Position numbers and translations under genes: made by a program
Notes under the pieces: model-generated
Told to the model about the DNA's origin: nothing
The model's input: the letters and a program-made list of their open reading frames with translations, nothing else
Databases searched by the model: none
From: Nocardioides marmoribigeumensis
GTDB taxonomy: Bacteria > Actinomycetota > Actinomycetes > Propionibacteriales > Nocardioidaceae
DNA length: 64,000 bases
Direction of reading: 5' to 3'
Assembly: GCF_031458325.1 (NCBI RefSeq)
Contig: NZ_JAVDYG010000001.1
Coordinates: 2,666,001-2,730,000 of the forward strand
Part shown: positions 17,022-25,797 of the stretch, in pieces
Numbering within the stretch: position 1 is the first letter of the stretch
Layout: each line of letters opens with the position of its first letter

Positions 17022-17468
17022 ATGCACCCCCGCTCGCTCCTGCGCACCGTCGCACGCACCGAGGCCATCACCTGGGCGCTCCTGCTGCTCGGGATGTTCC
17101 TGAAGTACGTCACCGAGACCACCGAGCTCGGGGTCCGCGTCTTCGGGATGCTCCACGGCGTCGTGTTCATCGCCTACTGCCTGACCGTGGTGGTGGTCGC
17201 GATCGACGCTCGCTGGCGACCGGGTCAGGCGCTGCTCGGGCTGGTCTGCGCCGTGCCGCCGTTCGCCACCCTCTGGTTCGAGAAGTACGCCGACGCACGC
17301 GGCCTCGGCGCGGACGCGTGGCGCCTGCGCCGCTCCGACCCGTCGCGGGGGCTCGACCGACCCGTCGCCTGGTTGGTGCGCAACCCGCTGGCCGGGCTCG
17401 GGACCGGGCTCGTCGCGGTCGGTGTCCTCACCGCCGTCGCGCTGGCGGTCGGCCCGCCGGCCGGCTGA
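17022..17468 (+). CDS. DUF3817 integral membrane protein
   Basis: A 148-residue membrane protein. Residues 1-95 form the DUF3817 domain with about three helices: RTEAITWALLLLGMFLKYV, RVFGMLHGVVFIAYCLTVVVV and the GLVCAVPPFATLWFEKY helix. A basic stretch and a final helix (about 128-145) follow. Its function is unknown. The ATG at 17022 is seven bases after a CAGGCT element shared with the divergent DUF427 gene. A long GTG-started frame upstream is antisense to DUF427 and was rejected. Confidence 0.83.
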   Translation: MHPRSLLRTVARTEAITWALLLLGMFLKYVTETTELGVRVFGMLHGVVFIAYCLTVVVVAIDARWRPGQALLGLVCAVPPFATLWFEKYADARGLGADAWRLRRSDPSRGLDRPVAWLVRNPLAGLGTGLVAVGVLTAVALAVGPPAG

Positions 17469-17470
17469 CG

Positions 17471-17556
17471 CCCGCGTACTCCGACGTACGTGCGCTGGCC
17501 CGCGCGTACTCCGACGTACGTGCGCTGGCCCGCGCGTACTCCGACGTACGCGCTGG
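17471..17556. repeat. 30-bp tandem repeat, 2.9 copies
   Basis: Units 17471-17500, 17501-17530 and a partial copy to 17556 share CGCGTACTCCGACGTACGTG followed by CGCTGGCC. Each unit holds an inner GCGTAC-TCCGAC-GTACGC-type palindrome. It lies just after the DUF3817 stop. Confidence 0.85.
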
Positions 17557-17595
17557 ACATATCGGACATCCACCACGCGTACGTCGGAGTACGCG
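17533..17595. repeat. 20-bp perfect inverted repeat
   Basis: CGCGTACTCCGACGTACGCG (17533-17552) is repeated as its exact reverse complement at 17576-17595. The 23-base loop contains a direct repeat of GGACAT. It lies between convergent genes and may act as a terminator for both strands, although no T-run follows. Confidence 0.85.
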
Positions 17596-17672
17596 GGGCG
17601 GGGCGCGGGGCGCGGGGCCGCGGGGCGCGGGGCGCCGCGGGGGGCGGGGCGGGCGTGGGCGGCGGGGCCCGG
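17593..17672 (+). repeat. G-rich low-complexity tract (G-quadruplex-like)
   Basis: About 80 bases with at least seven runs of four or more G separated by C, CGC or CCGC. It would be read as G-rich RNA at the 3' end of the DUF3817 transcript. It reaches to within a few bases of the class I fumarase stop codon. Confidence 0.6.
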
Positions 17673-17673
17673 G

Positions 17674-19380
17674 CTACGCCTTGACGGTGGGCGGGGGGTT
17701 CTCGCTCGAGCGGACGCGGATGCCGGAGAGGGGGACGGTGACGGTGCCGCCGGGGTCGGTGAAGAAGTCGTTGCCCTTGTCGTCGACCACGATGAAGGCC
17801 GGGAAGTCCTCGACCTCGATCTTCCAGACCGCCTCCATGCCGAGCTCCTCGTACTCCAGCACCGACACGGACTTGATGCAGTCCTGCGCGAGCCGGGCGG
17901 CGGGGCCGCCGATCGAGCCGAGGTAGAAGCCCCCGTGCGCCTCGCAGGCGCGGGTGACCTGGGCGGACCGGTTGCCCTTGGCCAGCATCACCTTGGAGCC
18001 GCCGGCGGCCTGGAACTGCTCGACGTAGGAGTCCATGCGCCCGGCGGTCGTGGGGCCGAACGAGCCGGACGCCATGCCGTCGGGGGTCTTGGCCGGGCCG
18101 GCGTAGTAGACCGGGTGGTCGCGCAGGTAGGACGGCATCTCCTCGCCGGCGTCGAGCCGCTCCTTGATCTTGGCGTGCGCGATGTCGCGAGCCACGACGA
18201 GCGGGCCGGTCAGCGACAGCCGCGTCTTGACCGGGTGCCTGGTCAGCTCGGCGAGGATCTCGTCCATCGGCCGGTTGAGGTCGATCGGGACCACCTCGCC
18301 GCCGGAGATGTCCTCCCGGACACCGACGGACGGCATGTACTGCGCCGGGTCGGTCTCGAGCTGCTCCAGGAAGACGCCCTCGGCGGTGATCTTGCCCAGC
18401 GCCTGCCGGTCGGCCGAGCACGAGACCGCGAGCGCGACCGGGCACGAGGCGCCGTGACGGGGCAGGCGCACCACACGGACGTCGTGGCAGAAGTACTTGC
18501 CGCCGAACTGCGCGCCGATCCCGAACGACTGCGTCAGCTTGAAGACCTCCTCCTCGAGCTCGAGGTCGCGGAAGGCGTGTGCCGACAGGCTGCCTGAGGT
18601 CGGCAGGTTGTCGAGGTAGTGCGCGGAGGCGTACTTCGCGGTCTTCAACGCGTACTCCGCGCTGGTGCCGCCGATCACCACGGCCAGGTGGTAGGGCGGG
18701 CAGGCGGCCGTGCCGAGCGAGCGGATCTTCTCGTCGAGGAACTCCAGCATCCGCGTGGGGTTGAGGACGGCCTTGGTCTCCTGGAACAGGAACGACTTGT
18801 TGGCCGACCCGCCGCCCTTGGCCATGAAGAGGAACTTGTACGCCGGGTCGCCGGTCCCCGGGGTCGAGTAGAGCTCGATCTGGGCCGGGAGGTTGGTGCC
18901 GGTGTTCTTCTCCTCCCACATCGTCAGCGGCGCGAGCTGGGAGTAGCGCAGGTTGAGCCTGGTGTAGGCGTCGTACACCCCGCGCGAGATCCACTCGCCG
19001 TCGTCGGCGCCGGTGATCACGCCCTCGGACTTCTTGCCCATCACGATCGCGGTGCCGGTGTCCTGGCACATCGGGAGGACGCCGCCGGCGGAGATGTTGA
19101 CGTTCTTGAGCAGGTCGAGCGCCACGAACCGGTCGTTGCCCGAGGCCTCGGGGTCGTCGATGATCCGGCGCAGCTGCGCGAGATGGGCGGGCCGCAGGAA
19201 GTGCGAGATGTCGTGCATGGCCTCGGCGGTGAGCCGCTGGATCGCCTCGGGCTCGACCTGGAGGAAGGTGCGACCGTCGACCTCGAAGGTGCGGACGCCC
19301 TCGGTCGTCAGGAGGCGGTACGGCGTGTCGTCGGCCCCGGTGGGCAGCAGGTCGGAGTAGCGGAACTCAGGGTTGCTCAC
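17674..19380 (-). CDS. fumA: Class I fumarate hydratase (iron-sulfur)
   Basis: A 568-residue [4Fe-4S] fumarase of the FumA/FumB type. The N-terminal alpha domain holds cluster-ligand candidates in [29 protein letters not shown] and the [13 protein letters not shown] region. The C-terminal beta domain contains [20 protein letters not shown] and [32 protein letters not shown] at 19380 was chosen: it overlaps the LacI gene stop (GTGA) and begins [14 protein letters not shown] as in homologues. It catalyses the same reaction as the fumC product at 14.4-15.8 kb but is expected to be oxygen-sensitive. The overlap implies read-through from lacI, although the two are not obviously related in function. 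Confidence 0.93.
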   Translation of the reverse strand: MSNPEFRYSDLLPTGADDTPYRLLTTEGVRTFEVDGRTFLQVEPEAIQRLTAEAMHDISHFLRPAHLAQLRRIIDDPEASGNDRFVALDLLKNVNISAGGVLPMCQDTGTAIVMGKKSEGVITGADDGEWISRGVYDAYTRLNLRYSQLAPLTMWEEKNTGTNLPAQIELYSTPGTGDPAYKFLFMAKGGGSANKSFLFQETKAVLNPTRMLEFLDEKIRSLGTAACPPYHLAVVIGGTSAEYALKTAKYASAHYLDNLPTSGSLSAHAFRDLELEEEVFKLTQSFGIGAQFGGKYFCHDVRVVRLPRHGASCPVALAVSCSADRQALGKITAEGVFLEQLETDPAQYMPSVGVREDISGGEVVPIDLNRPMDEILAELTRHPVKTRLSLTGPLVVARDIAHAKIKERLDAGEEMPSYLRDHPVYYAGPAKTPDGMASGSFGPTTAGRMDSYVEQFQAAGGSKVMLAKGNRSAQVTRACEAHGGFYLGSIGGPAARLAQDCIKSVSVLEYEELGMEAVWKIEVEDFPAFIVVDDKGNDFFTDPGGTVTVPLSGIRVRSSENPPPTVKA

Positions 19381-20465
19381 CCGTCCGAGCCTAGTGGCGC
19401 CCCCGCCTCCCGTGGCCTGCCGGTGGACCCGCGGACGACCAGTGTGGTGGCGACCACGTGGTCGGCCGCGCCACCGGCCCCACCCGCCCCGGCCACGGGC
19501 GTGCCGCCGAGCGACCCGAGCATCGCCATGGCCGCCAGCTCGCCCTGGGTCCGCACGGGCTGGGCGACGGTGGTCAGGCCCATCACGCCCGACAGCGGGT
19601 GGTCGTCGATCGCGACCACCGACATGTCCTGCGGCACCGACCAGCCGTGGTGGCGCAGCGCCTGGAGGCAGCCGAACGCGATCTCGTCGGAGTGGGCGAA
19701 GATCGCGGTCGGGGGGTGCGGCCCGCTGATCAGCCGCTCGGTCGCCGCCCAGCCGTGGTCGGCGCCGAAGGGGATCGTCAGGACGGGGTGGGTCCCGCCG
19801 AGCGGGGTGTCCTGGTCGCCGAGGAGCGCGTCGGGGTCCTCGGGCCTCACGCCGACCTGTGCCATCGCCTCGAGGTAGCCCTCGGTGCGGGCCTGGTCGG
19901 TGGGCCACACCGCGCCCCCGCTGTCGCGGGTGCGCAGCATCGCGACGTGCCGGTGGCCCAGCCCGGTGAGGTGGGAGACCGCCGTGCGCGCGGCCGCCAC
20001 GTCGTCGATGCGGACGCACTCGAACTCGCCCATCCGTCCGCCGGCGACGACGACGTGGACCCCCATCAGGCTCAGCCGGGCGAACTCGTGGGCAGGGGCG
20101 GGCAGGGCGACCACGATGACCCCGTCGACCTTGCGGCGGGCGGGGAGATCGGCGAAGAACCGCTGCCGCTCCTCCTCGCCGTCGACGTGGTAGACGAGCA
20201 CGTCGAAGTCGGCCGCGCGCAGCACCCGCTCGATGCCGGCGAGCACGGTGCCGAAGAACCAGCGGTCGACGTTGTCCAGCACGACCGCGATGCGCCCGGT
20301 GCCGCCGCGCGCCAGGCGGGAGGCGTCGGGGGAGACGACGTAGGAGAGCTGGGCGGCGATGCCCTCGATGCGGCGGCGCTGCTCCTCGCCGACCCCGGGC
20401 AGGCCGCGCAGCGCCCGGGAGACCGTCGAGACGGACACGCCGGCAGCGGCGGCCACGTCGGCCAT
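19377..20465 (-). CDS. LacI-family transcriptional regulator
   Basis: A 362-residue repressor-type regulator. The N-terminal DNA-binding helix-turn-helix is [21 protein letters not shown] (residues 1-21) with hinge helix [10 protein letters not shown]. The periplasmic-binding-protein-like sensor domain follows (from about residue 58), including [28 protein letters not shown] and [25 protein letters not shown] at 20465 places the helix-turn-helix at the very N-terminus as usual, with GGGGGA about nine bases upstream. The longer frame to 20588 adds only a basic low-complexity tail. It is divergent to the alpha-glucosidase operon, where a LacI-type operator (20611-20626) is visible, so it probably controls that operon in response to a sugar. 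Confidence 0.93.
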   Translation of the reverse strand: MADVAAAAGVSVSTVSRALRGLPGVGEEQRRRIEGIAAQLSYVVSPDASRLARGGTGRIAVVLDNVDRWFFGTVLAGIERVLRAADFDVLVYHVDGEEERQRFFADLPARRKVDGVIVVALPAPAHEFARLSLMGVHVVVAGGRMGEFECVRIDDVAAARTAVSHLTGLGHRHVAMLRTRDSGGAVWPTDQARTEGYLEAMAQVGVRPEDPDALLGDQDTPLGGTHPVLTIPFGADHGWAATERLISGPHPPTAIFAHSDEIAFGCLQALRHHGWSVPQDMSVVAIDDHPLSGVMGLTTVAQPVRTQGELAAMAMLGSLGGTPVAGAGGAGGAADHVVATTLVVRGSTGRPREAGAPLGSDG

Positions 20466-20604
20466 GTTGACCGTCCCCCGGCCGTCGGGGGGCGTGGCTG
20501 TCGCGTGGTCCCGGGGCCTGCGGTAACGGTCCGGACTCGATTTCCTGCTCAACCGACCTGACCCCCTTGCACGGCGGGTATGGCGCACGTCACAGTGATG
20601 TGGC

Positions 20605-20626
20605 TACATTACGCAAACGCTTGCGT
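20605..20626 (+). promoter_or_regulatory. -10 box and LacI-type operator of the sugar operon
   Basis: TACATT (20605-20610) is a plausible -10 box. It is directly followed by ACGCAAACGCTTGCGT (20611-20626), a palindrome with perfect ACGCAA/TTGCGT half-sites and the central C-G step of LacI/GalR-family operators. Binding there would block promoter escape. The divergent lacI gene begins 145 bases away. Confidence 0.72.
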
Positions 20627-20678
20627 CTCGGTAAAGGGAACGCCGAGACCCATCCGATCCAGAAGGAGCAGCACCCGC

Positions 20679-22391
20679 GTGGACGACCTGACCCAGCCGG
20701 AGTGGTGGCGGACCGCCGTGGTCTACCAGGTCTACATCCGTTCCTTCCGGGACGAGAACGGCGACGGGCTGGGAGACGTCGCGGGGCTGCGGCGCCAGCT
20801 GCCCTACCTCGCCGACCTCGGCGTCGACGCGCTGTGGATCAACCCGTGGTACCCCTCCCCCCAGGCCGACGCCGGCTACGACGTGTCCGACTACCGCGAC
20901 ATCGCCCCGGAGTACGGCACCCTCGAGGAGGCCGAGAAGCTGCTCCACGAGATCCACCAGCGCGGCATGAAGGTCTTCCTCGACATCGTCCCCAACCACA
21001 CCTCCTCCGAGCACGCGTGGTTCAAGCAGGCGCTGGCCGGCGACGAGGCGGCCCGCGCCCGCTACGTCTTCCGCCCCGGCCTCGGCGACGGCGGCACCGA
21101 GCCGCCCAACGACTGGACGAGCAACTTCGGCGGCCCCGCCTGGACCCAGGTCCCCGGCGAGCCCGGCCTCTGGTACCTCCACCTCTTCGCCCCCGAGCAG
21201 CCCGACCTGGACTGGACCAACGACGAGGTGGTGGCCGAGTTCGAGGACGTCCTGCGCTTCTGGTTCGACCGCGAGGTCGACGGCTTCCGCATCGACGTGG
21301 CGCACGGCCTGGCCAAGGCCGAGGGGCTGCCCGACGCCGGCCGGCGCATGGCGATCATGCACAACGACCCGCACCCGGCCTGGGACCAGGACGCCGTGCA
21401 CGAGGTCTACCGCGGCTGGCGTCGCCTGGCCGACTCCTACGACCCGCCGCGCGTCTTCGTCGGCGAGACCTGGGTGCCGACCAACGAGCGGCTGGCGATG
21501 TACGTCCGTCCCGACGAGCTGCACACCACGTTCCAGTTCGACTTCCTCCGCGCGCCGTTCGGTGCCGACGTCATGCGCGAGACCGCGGTCGACGCGCTCG
21601 GCGCCCTCGGCGGCCCCGACGGCTCCGGCGCGCCCAGCACCTGGGTGCTCTCCAACCACGACGTGGTCCGCCACGTCACCCGCTACGCCCGCTCGCAGCC
21701 CGACCACCCGGTGGAGACCGACTGGGAGCGCACGCGCTGGCCCGAGGAGGAGCCCGACCTCGAGCTCGGCCGCCGCCGGGCGCGGGCCGCCCTGCTGGTG
21801 ATCCTCGCGCTGCCCGGGACCGCCTACCTCTACCAGGGCGAGGAGCTCGGGCTCGAGGAGGTCGAGGAGATCCCCGGCCACCTGCGCCAGGACCCGATCT
21901 TCACCCAGTCCGACAACGGCGACCCCGGCCGGGACGGCTGCCGCGTGCCGCTGCCCTGGGCCGGCGACGCGCCGCCGTACTCCTTCGGCCCGGAGGGCGC
22001 GGCCGACCCCTGGCTGCCGCAGCCGGCGTCCTGGGCGGCGCTCACCGCCGACAAGCAGGTCGGCGACCCCTCCTCGATGTGGACCTTCTACCGCGACGCC
22101 CTCGCGCTGCGCCGCCGGGCCTGGGTGCCCGCCGGCGCCCTCAGCTGGCAGGAGGCCGGACCCGGCCTCCTGGTCTTCCGCCGTGGCGACCTCGAGTGCT
22201 GGCTCAACACCAGCGGCGCCACGGTCCCTGTTCCTGGGGAGGTCCTCCTGGCCTCCTCACCCGTCGGCGACGACGGCGGGCTGCCGCACGACGCGGCAGC
22301 CTGGGTGCGGGTCGGGCCCGGCTCGACCACGCCCGACTCCAGCGACGGTGCGTCCGTGCCGTCGTCGAACACGCAAACAACGGAGGATTGA
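20679..22391 (+). CDS. GH13 alpha-glucosidase (alpha-amylase family)
   Basis: A 570-residue cytoplasmic glycoside hydrolase of family 13 that should release glucose from alpha-glucosides such as maltose, isomaltose, trehalulose or sucrose-type sugars. The (beta/alpha)8 barrel starts with WWRTAVVYQVYIRSF. Conserved regions are DIVPNHTSSEHAWF, FRIDVAHGL (nucleophile Asp206), VFVGETW (acid/base Glu263) and VLSNHD (transition-state Asp328). The GTG at 20679 has AGAAGGAG ten bases upstream; it lies downstream of the operator, which excludes the longer frame from 20580. No signal peptide. It is followed after one base by the binding-protein gene, so it heads a sugar-uptake operon under LacI control. 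Confidence 0.93.
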   Translation: MDDLTQPEWWRTAVVYQVYIRSFRDENGDGLGDVAGLRRQLPYLADLGVDALWINPWYPSPQADAGYDVSDYRDIAPEYGTLEEAEKLLHEIHQRGMKVFLDIVPNHTSSEHAWFKQALAGDEAARARYVFRPGLGDGGTEPPNDWTSNFGGPAWTQVPGEPGLWYLHLFAPEQPDLDWTNDEVVAEFEDVLRFWFDREVDGFRIDVAHGLAKAEGLPDAGRRMAIMHNDPHPAWDQDAVHEVYRGWRRLADSYDPPRVFVGETWVPTNERLAMYVRPDELHTTFQFDFLRAPFGADVMRETAVDALGALGGPDGSGAPSTWVLSNHDVVRHVTRYARSQPDHPVETDWERTRWPEEEPDLELGRRRARAALLVILALPGTAYLYQGEELGLEEVEEIPGHLRQDPIFTQSDNGDPGRDGCRVPLPWAGDAPPYSFGPEGAADPWLPQPASWAALTADKQVGDPSSMWTFYRDALALRRRAWVPAGALSWQEAGPGLLVFRRGDLECWLNTSGATVPVPGEVLLASSPVGDDGGLPHDAAAWVRVGPGSTTPDSSDGASVPSSNTQTTED

Positions 22392-22392
22392 G

Positions 22393-23691
22393 ATGTCCCA
22401 CAAGCGGCACGCTGGGCTCATCGCCCTGGCCCTCGCCGTCGCGCCGCTCGCCGCGTGTGGCGGTGGCGACAGCGGCGGCGGAAGCGGCGGCGGAGGCGGC
22501 GGTGCGTTCGACAAGGCCCTCGACTCGCGCGGTCCCATCACCTACGTCCAGGGCAAGGACAACAGCGGACTCGTGCAGCCGCTGATCGACGCCTGGAACA
22601 AGGACCACCCCGACGAGAAGGTCACGCTCAAGGAGCAGACCGTCGACGCCAACCAGCAGCACGACGACCTCGTGCGCAACTTCGACGCCAAGAACGCCGA
22701 CTACGACGTGGTCTCGGTCGACGTGGTGTGGACCGCCGAGTTCGCGGCCAAGGGCTACCTCCAGCCCCTCAAGGACAAGATGGCGATCGACACCAGCGCG
22801 ATGCTCAAGCCGACCGTCGACGCGGCGACCTACAACGGCACGCTCTACGCCGGCCCGGTGACCAGCGACGGCGGCATGCTCTACTACCGCTCCGACCTGG
22901 TGAAGACCCCGCCGAAGTCGTGGGACGACATGATGGGCATGTGCTCCATCGCCAAGAAGAACAAGATGGACTGCTACGCCGGCCAGTTCGCGAAGTACGA
23001 GGGCCTCACGGTCAACGCGGCTGAGGCGATCAACACCGCCGGTGGCACGTTCGTCAGCGAGGACGGCAAGAAGTCCACGGTCGACAGCAGCGAGTCGGCC
23101 AAGGGTCTCGACCGCCTGGTCCAGGCCTTCAAGGACGGCAACATCCCCGCCGCCGCGATCGGCTACAAGGAGGAGGAGGGCCGCCTGTCCTTCGAGGCCG
23201 GCAAGCTCCTCTTCCTGCGCAACTGGCCCTACGTCTACAGCCTGGCCTCGACCGACGCCTCGTCGAAGGTCAAGGGCAAGTTCGCCGTGGCCCCGCTGCC
23301 GGGTGACGACGGCTCGGCGCCGGGCGCCTCCTCGCTCGGTGGTCACAACGCCGCGATCAGCGCGTTCTCCGACCACAAGGCGACCGCCCTCGACTTCATC
23401 AAGTACCTCGAGAGCGACGGGGTGCAGCGGCAGTACCTCCTCAAGGCGTCCAACGCCCCGTGCCTGGCGGCGCTCTACGACGACCCCGAGCTGCAGAAGA
23501 AGGTGCCCTACCTCAAGACCCTGGGCACCTCGATCGGCAGCGCGGTCCCGCGTCCGGTGACGCCGTTCTACCCGGCCGTCACCCAGGCGATCTCCGACAA
23601 CGCCTACGCCGCGCTCAAGGGCTCGGTCGACACCAAGAGCGCGCTCTCCTCGATGGCGCAGGCCATCGACGGCGCGAGCTCCGGAGGCTGA
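22393..23691 (+). CDS. Sugar ABC transporter substrate-binding lipoprotein
   Basis: A 432-residue extracytoplasmic binding protein of the MalE/AglE-like family. The signal is MSHKRHAGLIALALAVAP with lipobox LAAC and acylated Cys22, followed by a Gly/Ser-rich linker. The mature protein has ITYVQGKDNSGLVQPLIDAWN, YDVVSVDVVWTAEFAAKGYLQPL and a C-terminal half with SSLGGHNAAISAFSDHK. GGAGG lies six bases before the ATG at 22393, one base after the alpha-glucosidase stop. The enzyme upstream and amylosucrase downstream suggest an alpha-glucoside such as trehalose, sucrose or maltose as ligand; this is inference. A strong stem-loop follows the gene. Confidence 0.92.
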   Translation: MSHKRHAGLIALALAVAPLAACGGGDSGGGSGGGGGGAFDKALDSRGPITYVQGKDNSGLVQPLIDAWNKDHPDEKVTLKEQTVDANQQHDDLVRNFDAKNADYDVVSVDVVWTAEFAAKGYLQPLKDKMAIDTSAMLKPTVDAATYNGTLYAGPVTSDGGMLYYRSDLVKTPPKSWDDMMGMCSIAKKNKMDCYAGQFAKYEGLTVNAAEAINTAGGTFVSEDGKKSTVDSSESAKGLDRLVQAFKDGNIPAAAIGYKEEEGRLSFEAGKLLFLRNWPYVYSLASTDASSKVKGKFAVAPLPGDDGSAPGASSLGGHNAAISAFSDHKATALDFIKYLESDGVQRQYLLKASNAPCLAALYDDPELQKKVPYLKTLGTSIGSAVPRPVTPFYPAVTQAISDNAYAALKGSVDTKSALSSMAQAIDGASSGG

Positions 23692-23704
23692 TCCCGCTGC
23701 GGCT

Positions 23705-23729
23705 CCCGGCCCGGTCCCACCGGGCCGGG
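23705..23729 (+). promoter_or_regulatory. Intra-operon stem-loop after the binding-protein gene
   Basis: CCCGGCCCGGT, loop CCC, ACCGGGCCGGG: a perfect 11-bp stem, extendable by two pairs, 13 bases after the binding-protein stop within a 182-base gap. Such structures often stabilise binding-protein mRNA or attenuate the downstream permease genes. Confidence 0.55.
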
Positions 23730-23873
23730 GGCTGACAGCACCGCCCCCCGAGGGACACGATGGGGGTGGCGCAGGTCACACCGGCGCCACCCCTCACCCG
23801 GGCACCCAGCAGCACCCAGCACACCCAGCTCGACCCACAGCACCCCAGCATCGCCAGGACAGGAGGGCACCCG

Positions 23874-24878
23874 ATGTCCACTCAGACGGGACCGGTCGCT
23901 GCCGCAGAGGAGAAGCGCAGCGCCACCTCAGGGCCGGAGAGGGCCTCCATCGACCCCCACCAGGGCCGGCGCGCGTGGCTCCTCATCGCCCCGACCATCG
24001 CCGTGCTGCTGGTGGTCATCGGCTATCCGATCTTCCGCGCGGTCTACATGTCCTTCCAGAGGGACGCCGCGCTGGACCCCTCGACCGGCCTGTTCGTCGA
24101 GGGCGGTTTCGCGGGACTGCTCAACTACAAGCACTGGATCCTGCAGCAGTGCGGCGCCACCTCGTGCGGGCCCGGGACCAACGCGTCCAACTTCTGGGGC
24201 TCGGTGTGGATCACCGTCTTCTTCACCGTCGTCACGGTCGTGCTCGAGCTCGTGCTCGGCTTCATGTTCGCGATGATCATGAACGGCAACTTCAAGGGCC
24301 GCGCGCTGGTCCGCGCCAGCATCCTCATCCCGTGGGCGATCCCGACCGCGGTCACCGCCAAGCTGTGGTACTTCATCTTCGCCAACGGCGGCCTCGCGAA
24401 CTCGCTGCTGCACACCGACATCATCTGGTTCAGCGACAAGTGGGCCGCTCGGAGCGCGATCATCGTGGCCGACGTGTGGAAGACGACACCGTTCATGGCC
24501 CTGCTCATCCTGGCCGGCCTCCAGCTGATCTCCTCGGAGGTCTACGAGGCGGCCAAGGTCGACGGGGCGAGTGCGTGGCAACGCTTCACCCAGATCACCA
24601 TCCCGCTGGTCAGACCGGCGGTCATGGTGGCGTTGCTCTTCCGCACGCTCGACGTGCTGCGGATGTACGACCTGCCCGCGATCATGACCGGTGGCGGCGC
24701 CGGCGACGGCAACGACACCACGACGCTGTCGATCCTCGTCGTCAACGAGGTCCGGCAAGGCTTCAACAGTGCGGCAGCACTGTCCACGCTGACGTTCCTG
24801 TTCATCTTCGGCGTCGCGTTCATCTTCATCAGGTTCCTGGGCGCGGACCTGTCGGACGACCAGGCAGAGGGGCGCTGA
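23874..24878 (+). CDS. Sugar ABC transporter permease (MalF/AglF type)
   Basis: A 334-residue membrane permease with about six helices after a 40-residue hydrophilic N-terminus. The first helix is near residues 41-62 (AWLLIAPTIAVLLVVIGYPIF). The EAA loop reads SSEVYEAAKVDGASAWQRFTQITIPLVRPA (about residues 218-247). It has a Cys-containing extracytoplasmic loop (QQCGATSCGPG) that may hold a disulfide. ATG at 23874 is supported by AGGAGGG eight bases upstream. The upstream extension of the frame runs through the intergenic leader and was rejected. It is followed after one base by its partner permease gene. Confidence 0.92.
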   Translation: MSTQTGPVAAAEEKRSATSGPERASIDPHQGRRAWLLIAPTIAVLLVVIGYPIFRAVYMSFQRDAALDPSTGLFVEGGFAGLLNYKHWILQQCGATSCGPGTNASNFWGSVWITVFFTVVTVVLELVLGFMFAMIMNGNFKGRALVRASILIPWAIPTAVTAKLWYFIFANGGLANSLLHTDIIWFSDKWAARSAIIVADVWKTTPFMALLILAGLQLISSEVYEAAKVDGASAWQRFTQITIPLVRPAVMVALLFRTLDVLRMYDLPAIMTGGGAGDGNDTTTLSILVVNEVRQGFNSAAALSTLTFLFIFGVAFIFIRFLGADLSDDQAEGR

Positions 24879-24879
24879 C

Positions 24880-25797
24880 ATGGCCACCACGGACGTCAAC
24901 GAGGAGACCCGGACCGACTCCGGCCAGGACCCCACCCAGCACTACGTCGAGGGCCGCAAGCCCACCCTGTCCCTGGGCAAGGGGATCCGGATGTACGTCG
25001 GGGTGGTCCTCATCGTGGTCTGGGGCCTCGCCCCCTTCTACTGGATGATGATCACCGCCTTCCGGCAGGTGGACTTCACCTACGACACCGCGCTCTACCC
25101 GACCCACGTCACGTGGGACAACTTCCAGACGGTGTTCTCGACGCGTCAGGGCAACCACTTCGGTCGCGCGCTGGCCAACAGCGTCATCATCAGCACCGCG
25201 GCGACGGTGGTCGGCCTGCTGTTCGGCGTCTCCGCGGCGTACGCCCTCGCGCGCCTGCGGTTCAAGGGCAAGGGCCTGGTGCTCGGCTTCGTCCTCGGTG
25301 CCTCGATGTTCCCGGGCGTCGCCCTGATCTCGCCGCTGTTCCAGCTGTTCCGCGACATCGGGTGGTTCGGCACCTACCAGGCCCTGATCATCCCGGACAT
25401 CTCCTTCGTGCTCCCGCTGACGATCTACACCCTCACGGCGTTCTTCCGGGAGATGCCGTGGGAGCTGGAGGAGGCGGCCAAGATCGACGGGGCGACGCCG
25501 GGGGAGGCCTTCCGCAAGGTGATCCTCCCGCTGGCCGCGCCGGGCATCTTCACCACCGCGATCCTGGCGTTCATCGCGGCGTGGAACGAGTTCCTCATCG
25601 CCAGCCAGCTGAGCAACGACAAGACCCAACCGGTCACGGTGGCCATCGCGAGCTTCACCGGGTCGCAGCCGCACCAGGAGCCCTACACCGCGGTCATGGC
25701 TGCCGGCACGGTGGTGACCGTGCCGCTGATCATCCTGGTGCTGGCCTTCCAGCGGAAGATCGTGGCGGGCCTGACCGCAGGCGGGGTCAAGGGCTGA
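24880..25797 (+). CDS. Sugar ABC transporter permease (MalG/AglG type)
   Basis: A 305-residue permease with six predicted helices after a hydrophilic 35-residue N-terminus. It starts the membrane part with YVGVVLIVVWGLAPFYWMMITAFR. The EAA loop MPWELEEAAKIDGATPGEAFRKVILPLAAPG is the docking site for the ATPase. AILAFIAAWNEFLIASQL and a C-terminal QRKIVAGLTAGGVKG are typical for this group. The stop overlaps the ATG of the next small gene by one base (TGATG). It acts with the preceding permease and with the ATPase gene at 26.2 kb. Confidence 0.92.
   Translation: MATTDVNEETRTDSGQDPTQHYVEGRKPTLSLGKGIRMYVGVVLIVVWGLAPFYWMMITAFRQVDFTYDTALYPTHVTWDNFQTVFSTRQGNHFGRALANSVIISTAATVVGLLFGVSAAYALARLRFKGKGLVLGFVLGASMFPGVALISPLFQLFRDIGWFGTYQALIIPDISFVLPLTIYTLTAFFREMPWELEEAAKIDGATPGEAFRKVILPLAAPGIFTTAILAFIAAWNEFLIASQLSNDKTQPVTVAIASFTGSQPHQEPYTAVMAAGTVVTVPLIILVLAFQRKIVAGLTAGGVKG

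Noticed and set aside
17471-17595. Phage or integrative-element attachment site
   Set aside because: No tRNA, integrase or flanking direct repeat pair surrounds it, and the neighbouring genes are housekeeping.
20580-20678. Alternative start of the alpha-glucosidase at 20580
   Set aside because: The extra 33 codons would include the LacI operator and -10 box, and GTG at 20679 has a clear ribosome binding site.
24835-25674. Minus-strand frames across the permease genes
   Set aside because: Rich in Arg/Gly/His with no domain pattern; they mirror the real permease codons on the plus strand.
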